DNA from: Symbiodinium kawagutii | Taxonomy: Eukaryota > Sar > Dinophyceae > Suessiales > Symbiodiniaceae | Assembly (NCBI GenBank): GCA_009767595.1 | Contig: VSDK01010338.1 | Location: forward strand, 324,742 to 388,741 | DNA length: 64,000 nucleotides | Direction of reading: 5' to 3' | Part shown: piece after piece, positions 22,732-34,300 of the stretch | How the letters are laid out: every line of letters starts with the position of its first letter | Numbering within the stretch: position 1 is the stretch's first letter | Program-made: the position numbers and the translations under genes | Notes under the pieces: generated by a model | What the model was told of the DNA's origin: nothing | Database searches by the model: none | The model's input: the letters and a program-made list of their open reading frames with translations, nothing else

Positions 22732-25093
22732 ATGCGCAGCGCCTTCGCCGTGCTCCGGGCGAGTGACGAATCCGAGGCAGATCCCGGGGGAGCCTTATGT
22801 GGCTATTCCTGCGAGAAGGGTCCACCAAGCGTTGGCTTAGTTGGTTTATAACTGGGGTTAACTAGGGTAGCTACTAGCTATGGAGCATATAACATAAAGT
22901 ATATTCTATATAATCATAGTTAAATGGCTTATTAACCAACTTATAGCTAGGGGCGCCCACCTTGTGGTAATGGGATCGGCTCCTGTAGCTCGTTGCTGGA
23001 GCTGCTCCTGAGATACAAAAGATGATGTGAAACTTGACCCAAAGTGCCGGTGATGCTCACCCAGACAGCTGGAACAGCACCAGATTTCATAGAAAACCGT
23101 GGGAAACTGGCGAATCAAAGGTGGATTTTGCAGAAAAGCAGGGTCATGGAGTGGAGGGTAAGTAGGATGAGATGATAAGATGATACAAGCACCTGCCATT
23201 ATGGGTGAGGCGGAAGAGCAGCGAGAGTCGGCCATCAGCGTTTCCGGCCCGGGCCGCAAGACATGGAGGGTGGAGCTACCGGCTTGTCATTGACTTGTGC
23301 CCACATGTATCCAAACTCTTGTCACAGCAAAGCGTGAATCGAGTCTTTTTTCCCTACCACATGCATCCACATGATGCACGCTTCAGACCTACGATTGAGT
23401 CAGCATTCACACGGATCTGAGCGACCCAAAGGCTCGTGGCAAAGAGTTTTGTTAACAGAATTGGTAGCGGGGAATGATTGAACGGTTGCACCATAGGAGG
23501 CCTAGGTACGCCTGGGTATCCTAGAACTTCAGATGGCCCAAAGATCGTAGGATGGGATGGCCATGGGTGGCCCAGCCCTGTGGAGTGCTGACGTCTCGCT
23601 GAGACGACACCACGGAAGCAGCCACCGATGTCTTCAGCGATGAGGCGGAAATTTGGGACGCTTGGTTGGTGGGGCTATGTGGGCAGTGGGACATCCCCAG
23701 GGACCTTTAAATTGATTCATGATGCACAATCAAGCCATCTATAGCTATAATCTATTTATTGATATTTATTGTAAATTATAAATGTATTTGAAGCAATTTT
23801 AAATCCTTTCTTGTAATTTAAAATGTTTCTGGCATTTTTTGTTCTTAGCGTCGCTATAACAGTGACAAAGAGACCGATGAGTATGAAGGAAGAACATCAA
23901 GTTCGAGAGTTTCTGAAAAAGCTAGAAGGCATTGGAAAGCACACAAAAACATGAAACTGATGGTAACATTTTGGGTCCATGCAATGTGCCTGGTCTGCGT
24001 AAAAGAAATCTTGGAGACTGCGGCTCCACCTGTTTGGCAAAGGTCCTTTTGGATCATTAAAGCTCCACCATTGGTCAGGTAGCAGGACCACAATATACAG
24101 AATGAAAAAACATATAATGAATCTGGATCAATGTTAAAATCAACCAACACCCGTAGTTGGTTCCGGTTCCTGGCAAGTTTGACTATCGCTGATTGACCGC
24201 CCGACTTGTCAAAGTCATCAAGGCTTGCCACGGCTCGCAGCACACAAAATGTGCGGCTAGCTCGCATACACGTACTGCCTAACAGGCAATGAAGCATCGA
24301 GGGAAAGCTGCGGTTCTTGATGGGCACATCAAGTGGTGCTGTGGCAGTGAAAGAAATGGCTGGTTCAACACCTATGACCAGAACACCTTGCTCCACAAGT
24401 GCTACTCATCCCATCTTATCATGCCAAGTTGTGGGACTTGTGATGACCTCATCATGGTGAACCTGTCCTCATCCCAAGCTCATGACATCTCATGACCCCA
24501 ACAGGGCCCTGTGTTTCAACCGGGCGCCACCATGGATGGCTAGGCGGCCGGAGCCCACAGCAGCGAAGAACTGCTTCCGGATCCGGCACATGCGCCCAGG
24601 CGGAGGCGGGGCGCAGCGACCACAACAACCAGCTGGTGGTTAATGGTTAGTAAGGTTTGAAGTATGGTTAATAATGGCAAACAATGGTCATTGATAGATG
24701 TTAGCAGCAAACAAGAACACAGCAACAACAGGCCCAAGGGGAACTCTAAACCCATAGCAACATCAACGGACATGTCTTCTTTTGCATGCTCCTTGGACCC
24801 GGATTTGCGCGCAGGTTGCAGGGGGACCTGCTGCATTTGTACCGCCGGGAGCGTGGGATTGTGCTGGAGTCGCTGACAAAGGGCAGCGACATTTCACAAC
24901 AAGAGGCGTCGCTTGGACAAGGTCTCGGGAAGTGTTTCAGGGTGAGTGTGGTCGAGATGGCGGGACTGCCATGCTCAAAGCGAGAGGGTTGGCCAAGAAC
25001 AGGGCCTGATATGGGTTGATAGCTTTACAATAGGCAACAAGAATGGCGGATCCAGCTGTGAATAAGCCAGTTTGGTCGATTTTGCCAATGCTG
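22732..25093 (+). CDS. Multi-exon gene, acidic then basic protein of unknown function (partial)
   Basis: Phase-compatible exons: about 22732-22776 (FAVLRASDESE), 23210-23281 (AEEQRESAISVSGPGRKTWR...), 24544-24635 (AAGAHSSEELLPDPAHAPRR...), 24815-24941 (LQGDLLHLYRRERGIVLESL...) and 25034-25093 (ATRMADPAVNKPVWSILPML). Donors are GCAGAT, GCTTGT, GTGGTT, GTGAGT and GTGAGT. Four of the five acceptors are AG|G. The product changes from acidic Ser-rich to Arg/Thr-rich to a helical charged segment. No family is recognised. Neither a start nor a stop is certain; a tail near 25258-25358 (ADWAVEILLETGTSLVLHC then a stop) is possible but its phase does not fit. Single exons are open in more than one frame, so the chain rests mainly on phase agreement. 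Confidence 0.45.
23854..24396 (-). CDS. Antisense ORF of 180 codons, doubtful
   Basis: A long minus-strand frame with an ATG near 24396 and alternating hydrophobic stretches, including a Leu/Phe-rich C-terminal segment. It lies in what I read as an intron of the plus-strand gene. A plus-strand frame overlaps it at 24289-24495. No family is recognised. It is listed because the length is unusual for this AT-rich sequence; it may be chance or a nested retroposed fragment. Confidence 0.2.
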   Translation of the reverse strand: MEQGVLVIGVEPAISFTATAPLDVPIKNRSFPSMLHCLLGSTCMRASRTFCVLRAVASLDDFDKSGGQSAIVKLARNRNQLRVLVDFNIDPDSLYVFSFCILWSCYLTNGGALMIQKDLCQTGGAAVSKISFTQTRHIAWTQNVTISFMFLCAFQCLLAFSETLELDVLPSYSSVSLSLL

Positions 25094-26598
25094 GTGAGTC
25101 ACCATCAAAGATGTGGCTTGGTGATGTTAAAAATGAACAATAATATAGGTGGTTTTTAGTTTGGAGTTGTCATTGTTATGGATACTTTGGGTCAACTGCT
25201 GATCATGGGACTTTTAGCAACTAGTGACTTGCATGATTGGCTTCTTGCAAGCCACATTCTTTTGGTCGCCGATTGGGCCGTGGAAATCCTGTTGGAAACC
25301 GGGACCTCACTAGTCCTGCACTGCAGCCAGGGTTTTGACCATCCTTGTCCGGCATAACTTAAGCCATCATTCAGCATTGTAAGCCATCACTTGCGACTGG
25401 ATGTTTGATGCTAATTTGGGTACGGAAATCATTCAGACATTGATTTGTCTCCTTGGGTGATGCGTGGGCAGAATGAATGTGGCAAAATGGTTTCATGCAG
25501 CTGCGGTACAGAAAGCAACGACCGCCGGCAGCAACACCAACCACAATGCAGCCACACCCTATAATGATGAATGATGGATTCTGATTGCAATAAAGAGGCG
25601 ACTCTTGATAGCCCCAACAAGAACGCGAAGCCCTGGCAATGTCCAATGACATTATTGGGTATTATCATTTATTGGGGTTAGAAACCACCAAACACATCCA
25701 CAACCTACCACACACTCCCAATATCATTGGTACAAAAATATTTTTGCCTGTGAGTTGTGATTCTCAACCCCTATTGTTATCCCCCTATTCTTCTGGTCAA
25801 CCGGTCGGGCCATGAAGAATGATCACTCAATTCCTGTTAATTCTTGTTGGCCATTGTGGTGGTTGGTGCCCGGTCTTAATAGCTACAGTAAGCTCTCTTG
25901 GTCGCGGTGCGTCAAATACTATGAGTTAGTTGATCCTATTGATTGTGGTTCATTGCTACCTGATCAATGCCAGTTAAACATAGTTATGTACAGTCGGGGT
26001 AGGCCCCTTGTCACTCAGGAACTTAAAATAATCAACTAGTGAAGCTTGAATGGCTCAGGCCATGGCTGTGTTGCTTGTTGCTAATTCTTGATGCTCCTTC
26101 ATATTCTAACTTAATGAGCCACTATTATGAATAATCACCATTGTTGTTACTCTCATTGTTGTTACTCACCTGTATCTATCATTATTGTTGATAATAATGT
26201 AATCATATCTGTTCATTGCTTGTTGACGCCCCATTCCAAAGTCAAGATCTTGCACTACTATGATTGTCAACCCCCTTCCCTGTTAACCCCAGTCAATGGT
26301 GGTATATAAGTATTCTGTACTACTACAGCAGTTGATTATTTTTGTTGCTTTCTGACTTTGTCTGAATCTACAACTATTAATTGTCTTTACTCTAAAGCTG
26401 TTAATCTCAAGGTTAAACTATAGCTCTAAGTGCCATATCACAAATATATCAATCTACAACTATATAGATAATATAACCACCTAGAACCATATCAATCTAC
26501 AACTATAGATAAGTTAGATAAGTGTGAATGCTTAAAGTTGGGCAAGGCCTTCATCCCATTCGCCTTCGAGGCCTTCATGGGACCCGGATCCACGTCAG

Positions 26599-29500
26599 GT
26601 CTTCTCCCGTGCTGCGCTTCGACGACCTCTGCAGCAAGGGCGTCCACCCAGCCGTGGTGCGCGCAGCGAAGCGCTGTGCCATGGGCCACGGCGGCACCAC
26701 CCCGGTGCAGGAGCCGCTGGAGAGGGCCGTGAAGGGTGGTGCTGCCATGGGGCTGATGATAGGATATGATAGGAGCCAGGGATGGTAGATATGGTAGATA
26801 TATGTAGATATAATCTGCATGGGGTACCAGTTGCAACTGGGGTAGCTACCAGTTGCAATTGGGCGCCTTCCGTGTACAGACCAGCGAACTTTGAGTGCAG
26901 CAGACGCCCTGAAGCAGAGCTGTATTCTGCTCCGCTCTTTTGGATCTACAAGATCTACAGCACTGACATGAGAACCTGAGAAAGCCAGTCCTTGGAAAAT
27001 GATTTTTCCATATTTTTCCCCCAAATCAACCCATGGCTTTCCAGGTGGCTGTTGTGCAGCCAAATCACGGGGGGCCGCCACTTCGCCGCAGGCGGAATGC
27101 TGGGGTCAGCTTCTGAAAATCAGACCGGGAGGCAGCTCCATGGTGGTGAATGATAGTGAGGGGATGGCGGGGGGATGGCTATTTCTGTTGACCTCATCCT
27201 CCAAGGTGAGACCCATATGCCTATGAGTTCTGACCCTGCATGACCCTGCCACCAGCGGCAGATTCAAACTGCAGATTTTCGCTGAGCAAGCAGCAAGGAT
27301 TACGAGCATCGGGGCCAACACTCAATGGTGGTTTGTAGTGGTCAGTGAGTGGCTGGTAGCAAGGGTTCATCATTGTGGTTTATAAATGGTGGCTGGTGGA
27401 CAAAGAACGGTTGGGAATGGCGGTTCGGAAGCATGATAGCACGTCCCCAAGCATCAAAACCAACAATCCCTTCCCCTGACATCAACCACGCCAGAACCCC
27501 AGTTGAGTATGATTCATTAGGAAATCTATACACTTGAGGGGGGCATATGTTGGGGGAAGGGGATGTGAGAAGCAAGTCATGCTTGTAGTGATCGATTGAT
27601 TTGGTCCTCCATGTTAGGTGCGCCACCAGGTCGAACTCGTTTCTTGTTTTCTTGGACCTTGGAACGGAAGGCATCGGCAAGGCTTTTGGTATTTGTTTAC
27701 ATCTCATCTTGAGATTCCATCAACGGACGCATGCAGGTCCAAGGATGCTCCCTATTTGTTTCGCACATTTCACTTGGATGTAGTTGATGAATGTTGATCA
27801 GAATGCCTGAATTTCTACGCATAAACCGTTTACAGAATGGTCGGATTTGGTGCTGCGCATGTGTCATTCTTTTTGGAAGTTCTGCTTCCCAATCCTTAGA
27901 AGCAACAGTCTTGTCATGGAGTTTCCAAATTTGGCTTCTGGTTGCTCCTACCTCCAGCTGAAATATCTCCGGATGCAATTTAGGCATGCTAGCCAAAGAC
28001 AATTCCCAGCAACACGTTCTGATTCTGCAGGCGACAGTACTTTTCGGTGGTTCCCTGTTGGACAAGATGGTGGGTTTGGTAGAATAAATCCACTGATGTC
28101 TTTTTCACGAATCAATTGCATCTGAAGTACCAGCTACAAATGCGATATCCACAGAATTCCAAGCATGGAACGCACCCCAACACCAACATCAACCAACAGG
28201 TCCACACTAAGCTCAACCAACAGCCCAACATCCACCCCACGTCAACCCACACCAAGCAACAGCCCAGTGCCTCCTTAGGATTCTACCCACGGCTCCTATG
28301 GCCTTGCCACCAGGTGGTCTACCGCCTCCACCCGGCCCCAGCGCCCTGCAGCGTTGGGCGCACCTGGCCACCAAGCACTTGGCCGAAGCGGTGGCGACGC
28401 CGCTGCCAAACCCGCGGCCGGAGGAGAGTTGGGAACACACGCGGGGAGGAAGAAAGAAAGACAGATTAGAAAGAGAGAGAAAGAAAGAGAGAGAGAGAGA
28501 GAGAGATAGAGAGAGAGAAGGAGCAGGATCCGGTTGCCGTACTCAAACCATGGGCAAGGGAAATATATTTTTTTGATTTGAAAACAGTAAATGCATCTTT
28601 TCACAATTTGGCATACACATCCGTGGGCATTCTCAGGGTCACAATCGTAATGTTGGTTTGACCTCAAGAGCATGGTAAAAACTGCAGCCTTGAAGCAGGA
28701 TGATCATTTGCTACAGGCCACAAGCATGCTTAACGTAGAAACGGTTGTTTTCCACACCCAGGTTTTTCGTAGTTAGACACCAGCTACACAGCAGCCACTT
28801 CCCAGCAGCAGTCCCTAGGAGGATTGGGAGGAGCCAAAGATGCCCTTCGATCCATCTTGCAGCCGCTGTGAAGTTCGAGACGGACCCAAAACGGGAAAGG
28901 ACGATGCCACACTTTCCAGTATTTCCTTCTATATTTGGATGTATGTTGGGAGGGTCTAAGTCTGTGTGGGCTTCCTTATGGTAACTAGCACAGAAAAAAC
29001 GGCATAGGCCCTCCCAGGGCTCAGAAAATCAGTTCATTCGGGGTTGCCAATGAGCCAGCTGGGTCCAGTTGCATGGCGGCACCCCCAAAAAATATAGTTT
29101 CCCCATTAATATTGGCGCATAGTGGCACCATTACATGCAATTATTGGATGGTGATAAGTACCACCATTCATTGACAAAGCCGTGACTCCGGGGTCTGATA
29201 CTGTTGGTAAATCTGATCCATACAAGTACTTCCCTCATCTTCCCTCCATGGCTGTTGCAGAAGCTCCTGCAAAGCTGTGGCCAGCTCAGAGGTTGGCTGC
29301 CAGTTCACCAAGGAAAAGCAAAATGGCAAGGTGCTCATTAATCAATCCAAACCTGCGAGCTTTTTTTGGGGGTTGGTTTCAAAGGGAAGCTAGTTGTGAT
29401 AAACCTTGCGGATTGGAGTGATGACACTAGAGAAGAAGATGACACTATAATTATATAGTTTAAGCAAGATATTTGTTTATTTGTTTGTTTGTTTGTACCA

Positions 29501-30401
29501 TTGAAGCCATGAACAGACAAACCACGACCAAGCACATGATTTCCTGCTTGCTCCCGTCATCGCAGGATGTGACCTTGTTGGCATTGCCCCAACCGGCAGT
29601 GGCAAGACGCAGGGAGACTCAGGACCCACGGATGGTGAATGAGTGGGCCCATGTTGCCGGCTTCCCTGCGGATTCGCATCCCAAGCAGCTCGACTGCACC
29701 ATCCCCACAGTCGCCGCTCCAAGCCTTCGACACTTGTTGCAGGTTGGCCTATTTGCTGCCACTGCTGGCAGATGGGCTGTGCAAGGCGGGAGCCACAGGG
29801 GAGATGTTGGTGCCGTTGGATTTGCATTCACAATCGACCCAAGAAGATAAGGGTAATGGTGGTAATGGTGGTAAGGGTGGTGACTTCTCTGAATATCTCA
29901 GCCTTTCAGAAGCGAGATTTGTTGGCAGGCCCGCTTGTTCATGTCCTTACCCCATCGCTTACTTGCAAGAAAGTACTGATACGCTGGCATGTACCCAAAA
30001 TGTACCTTAGATGCTAAGTGCCACGTCCCGGAAAGATGTGCTCAGCTTCCCAACCCAGTACCTTCAAATTGTTCCCAGAATATCTCCGGGAAACTCATGG
30101 GTTTCTTGATGTCGGCCTGCCCAACTTAGCAACAATCTCAGCAGCACAGGGTGCTCTTTTTGGCAGATGCCTGATGCGTCTTGCCAACAAAGCTTCAAGG
30201 AAACGAAAAAGGTAATATGGATTAATATGGTCAAGAGATGTCCAGAGAGGAAATGTTTGAAACGCAAAACGGATTCCTGGTTGCCTTGTGAGGCACGGTG
30301 TTCTTCGCCACCCACGGTGGACAGCATCTTCGAACGCTTCCAGGCGTTGTATCCAAGGCCCGCGCCCGCACTGCCTCCCCACCCTCTCAAGGGATTGATT
30401 G
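26599..30401 (+). CDS. DEAD-box RNA helicase, N-terminal exons only
   Basis: Exon 26599-26735 carries a Q motif: an aromatic F (RFDDLCSKGVHPAVVRAAKR) followed by TTPVQ. It joins in phase to 29566-29608, giving VKGCDLVGIAPTGSGKT, a textbook motif I (Walker A). That joins through a GC donor (GCAGGG) to 29743-29852, beginning LAYLLPLLADGLCKAGATG, as in DEAD-box proteins just after motif I. Two further exons agree in phase, 30150-30211 (CSFWQMPDASCQQSFKETKK) and 30293-30401 (DSIFERFQALYPRPAPALP), but they do not resemble the expected PTRELA, TPGR or DEAD blocks. No downstream helicase motif was found before the next gene. The model is therefore truncated, diverged or a pseudogene. Family function is ATP-dependent RNA remodelling. 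Confidence is high for the first three exons and low for the rest. Confidence 0.75.
27255..28440 (+). other. Two unplaced coding-like segments inside the helicase intron
   Basis: At about 27255-27328 a frame reads GRFKLQIFAEQAARITSIG. At 28298-28440 a very GC-rich segment is open in all three plus frames; one gives an ATG and a Pro-rich start (MALPPGGLPPPPGPSALQRW). The helicase exons on either side join perfectly without them, so they are not required parts of that protein. They could be cassette exons, a nested gene or chance. Confidence 0.2.
28440..28520. repeat. (GA)n-rich low-complexity tract
   Basis: AGAAAGA words grade into a (GA)n run and a GATAGAGAGA tail. Confidence 0.85.
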
Positions 30402-31373
30402 GTACAAGAATTGATGGCAGATAGATGCAGATAGGTTTACCATCATCGAATCTCATTGGTTACTGGCCATTTGTTACTCACAATCATTGATTCGTAGTGG
30501 TTTTGAAATCAGGCACTTACAACTTACAACCGCAATTTACTGATTCTGGTGGTAAAATCAGTTATATGCTTACAACAATCTAATCAGGTGCCTACAACTT
30601 ACAAACATCATTAATCTAATCTCACTGGGTATTGGTTATCAGTTGGTTATAGCTTAGAACCATTTACAACCATCACTTATTGGGTCAGTGGTTATCAGCT
30701 ACTTGCAACCACGACTGATTCATAGCCTTCGGGTTGCTTATTCATCAGATTATGGTTACATAACCATAACCCCTCATGAGCTAGCTCAGTTGGTGAATCC
30801 GTCCTTGCCGATGTGCCAGCAGGTCCTTTGAGCCCGGTCGTGGCAGGCCCATGGTGATGCTGGTGGGCTGGTGCGCTGGTGGCAGTGATCAGGTGGATCA
30901 TTGCCAAAGGTGAGGGACACCATCAGCCGATCCAAATGGGCTTCATCATAAGCAGTGGTGATCACAACCAGCAACGAGCATTCCATGGTAACGAGGTCAG
31001 CAACCAAATGCAGGTTAGGTTGGAAACTGTGGACCAATTCTAGATGAACTTGGCAACCGCTTCAGCACAGACACCATCAATTTGGATCAATTGGGGACGT
31101 TGCGTTGCACGGTCTATGGGAACGTCCCTGGAAACGTCCATTTCGGATGCCCCTGCAGCATACTTGGCTTACTGATCAACAGGTTCGATTTGGTTCGACC
31201 TCGGTGATTTGGGGGGTCGGCCCCACCAACGTTCCCAAGTTCCCCTCCTATTGGAATCAGGTAACGTCTGAGGAATATGCAGGGATGAATCCTTCACCCA
31301 TTGGGCGACAAGCAAGACCCGCATTCTCTTGAGGGGGTCACCCATGGATTGGTCGTCAAGCTGCCTGGCTCAG

Positions 31374-34300
31374 TAACAACACCATTCTCGATCGGCTGTG
31401 CAAAGTCTACGCCGAGAGAAAGATTGAAGAGGTGGTGAAGGCCATGCGGTGCCAAGTGCGGGGCATGAGCGAGGTAGGAAAAGGATCCAATCCAACATTG
31501 CAGTGGCTATACCTATGGATCCAATGGATTTCAGATGATTTCAGTGCCTGCATGTCAAGTTGAGAAATTTGTCGAAGATGATCCTGATCAATGGTTGCGC
31601 GATGATTCTGTAATGATGAGTTTCAGCCCCAACAGGCAGTTGAAGAAATTGAACGAAATGGGGAACAGTATTCTTTGGTGTATTTTGCGAGCAGGTAAGA
31701 ACAGGCCCCAAACGCTATTCGTCTAATTCGACAGACCGTCAGTGATAGCCATGGACCTGTTGTGAGTCTAGAGTGTGCTCGTTTTTCGCATAAATGTATA
31801 CAAACCAGTTCGTTTAACATGGCGCATGCACCCCTGCACGTTGCATAGACTGTTCTGAACTCCCACTACGGTCGTAACATGTCGTCATAGAATCTTGACC
31901 CATGAATCACTAGTGCTGCGACCGCATGAGGAGTTCGGGGTGGCCCCTGTGAAGGACGAGGTTCTCTGGTAAAAGGTATGTGCAAATCATTGCCACAATC
32001 CTTTAAATATGGACCAGTATTTACTCCGAAAATCTGCCCGGGGTTCTGCCGCACCGGCTGCCAGGCCATGACACAGGTGGCTAGAAAAGCAGCAGACGGT
32101 AGTAAGGATCAGGCCGGAGTCTGCACACTGAGACCGACCCCTTTGGATCTTTGTTTGGCCAATCTCAAGGCTCTCTAGAGGGCAGGCCGCAAGGCCGACC
32201 CCATCAGTACAACATCAGATGCTGCAGGCTATCACCAGGATGTCGGAAGTGCTCACCCGCTGCAGGCACTGCAAGATGCCTGGTCACGAGTCCTGGAGGA
32301 TATCGACTCTGAAGGCGGGCTGGAGGTGAGCAGGTGTGGCAGCTGCACATGTTTCCTTGAATGGTCATCGTGTGGCCCACATCTAGGATTTCGTTGAAGA
32401 TTGGCTGTTACCCTTTAACCTGGCAATGGAAAATCCACCGTAGAAATAGCATGAAATAGTTGCTTTGGCAGGGGCCAGTTGAAAAAAATGTGATTTTCCA
32501 GCCATCTTTGATTGCCAAGGGGTAATCCCATATCAGCAATCAGTTGGGGAGGGAACCTCATATTACTCCTGACAAATTAACAAGCAGTTGATACTATAAC
32601 CTCGAAACGCAACCCTCTCAGTAACAACCCTCTTAAATGGGCAATACTATAACCTCGAAACGCAACCCTCTCAGTAACAACCCTCTTAAATGGGCAATCC
32701 TGTTAAAGTCTTCCAAGCCTCGAACATGAACAACTGTCAGTCATACAGTTGAGTACCATAGTGAATCCAATATCAACAACTAGTTGGGATAGCTCCCCAT
32801 CAATTAATAGCTTCTTAATATCCTGATACTCACACTATCATACATACATACATACATACATACATACATACATACATACATACATACATACATACATACA
32901 TACATAAATATATATATATTATATGATTTTATACATCCAGTATGTAGTACAATAGTTACAATAGCTTATCCCCATCAGTTAGCTCCCCAGCAACTCGCGA
33001 CAGCAGGCCGCCTGCGGCCGGCCGGGTGCGCAGGCCCAGGGAAAGCCGTGTCCCATCAGTCAGGGTGGCCTTTGTGTGGGCGCTAGGCAGCAGAAGCAAC
33101 AAGACAATCGGGAAGATCACCAGCAGCTTTGGGGATGAAAGTGGTTGGTGTTTTCAGGTATTGGTCGTTTGTCTTCATGATTTTTGGTCTGATTGGCTTT
33201 TTGGACTCACCTTTTGCTGCTTTTAGATGCATTTTGAAGTCGTTTTGGGGCCATTGGCTTGGAACCACCACCTAGTCTCATCTTCCCCCATGGGAATCCT
33301 ATGGTTTCCCATTGGTTTCCGCATGTTCCCCATGTGAACAAGCGTTTGATGCTGACCAAAAAAACCCAGCAGTCAAGGCATGGTAAATCCAGGCGTTTCA
33401 GCTGGGGATGCCCCCAGGTTGGTCTTGGTGCCCAGCCGCGAATTGGCCCAACAGGTTGGTCAGGTGCCTGCCGGGAGGCAGCTGTGGCGAGCCACGCTCC
33501 ATTGAATTGTCAGTGGATGATGGTGGATGGCAAGTGGCGGAAATATCGCTCTCTCTCTCTCTCTTTTTTTTCAACTGTTGCAATGTAGATGACTATGCTA
33601 GGGCTATTTTAGTTAAAGCTGACATGTTGGCTTTTTGTAGATGTGTGCTCAAATATATGTGGATGTGTATAAGCATCTATCTATCTACCGGTATCTATCT
33701 ACCGGTATTTATCCATCCATGAATCTATCTATCTATCTATCCATCCATCCATCCATCTATCTATCTATCTATCTATCTATCTAATTACACTGATGAATCC
33801 TGCAATAGTGTTGGGTTTAGCCATTAGTCGACTATTCACAAGCGCTGCACAGCGGCAGGTTGCCAAAGACTTGGGCTGTGCCAGCAAGGTGATCCTGGGA
33901 GGAGTGGATCACCACAGGCACGGGCAACCCACCGTGACTGGCTGCGGCCACCAGCAACCAACAAGCATGGTAGGGGTAGCCTTGGGCAGTCCTCTGACCA
34001 ACAGATATCCACAGTAGTTGGAATCTGCTTGAGCTGCTCGGTGGCGTCATGGATTGTCCATTGCTTCAGCGGGCTTGAATCCATGACATTGTCGGGCAGA
34101 GGGTGAAAGTTTAGCAGGTTTGTCGTTCGAGATGATCCCAACATTCGCGGTGTGTGAAAATGTAACGCTGCAGATTTTTCTGCCCATGCCCGCAGGCAGC
34201 GTGAACAACTCAAGGCTGAACGGCCTTCACTTTTGGCCGGGGGCTTCGGGTGTGGCAGGAAGACATTCATCTTTCCGAATTCTGGATGGTGGACGATGGT

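Noticed and set aside
26538-26732. Alternative frame GKAFIPFAFEAFMGPGSTS across the helicase Q-motif exon.
   Set aside because: The Q-motif frame joins in phase to the Walker A exon and matches the family; the alternative frame becomes Ser/Arg/Pro-rich and joins nothing.
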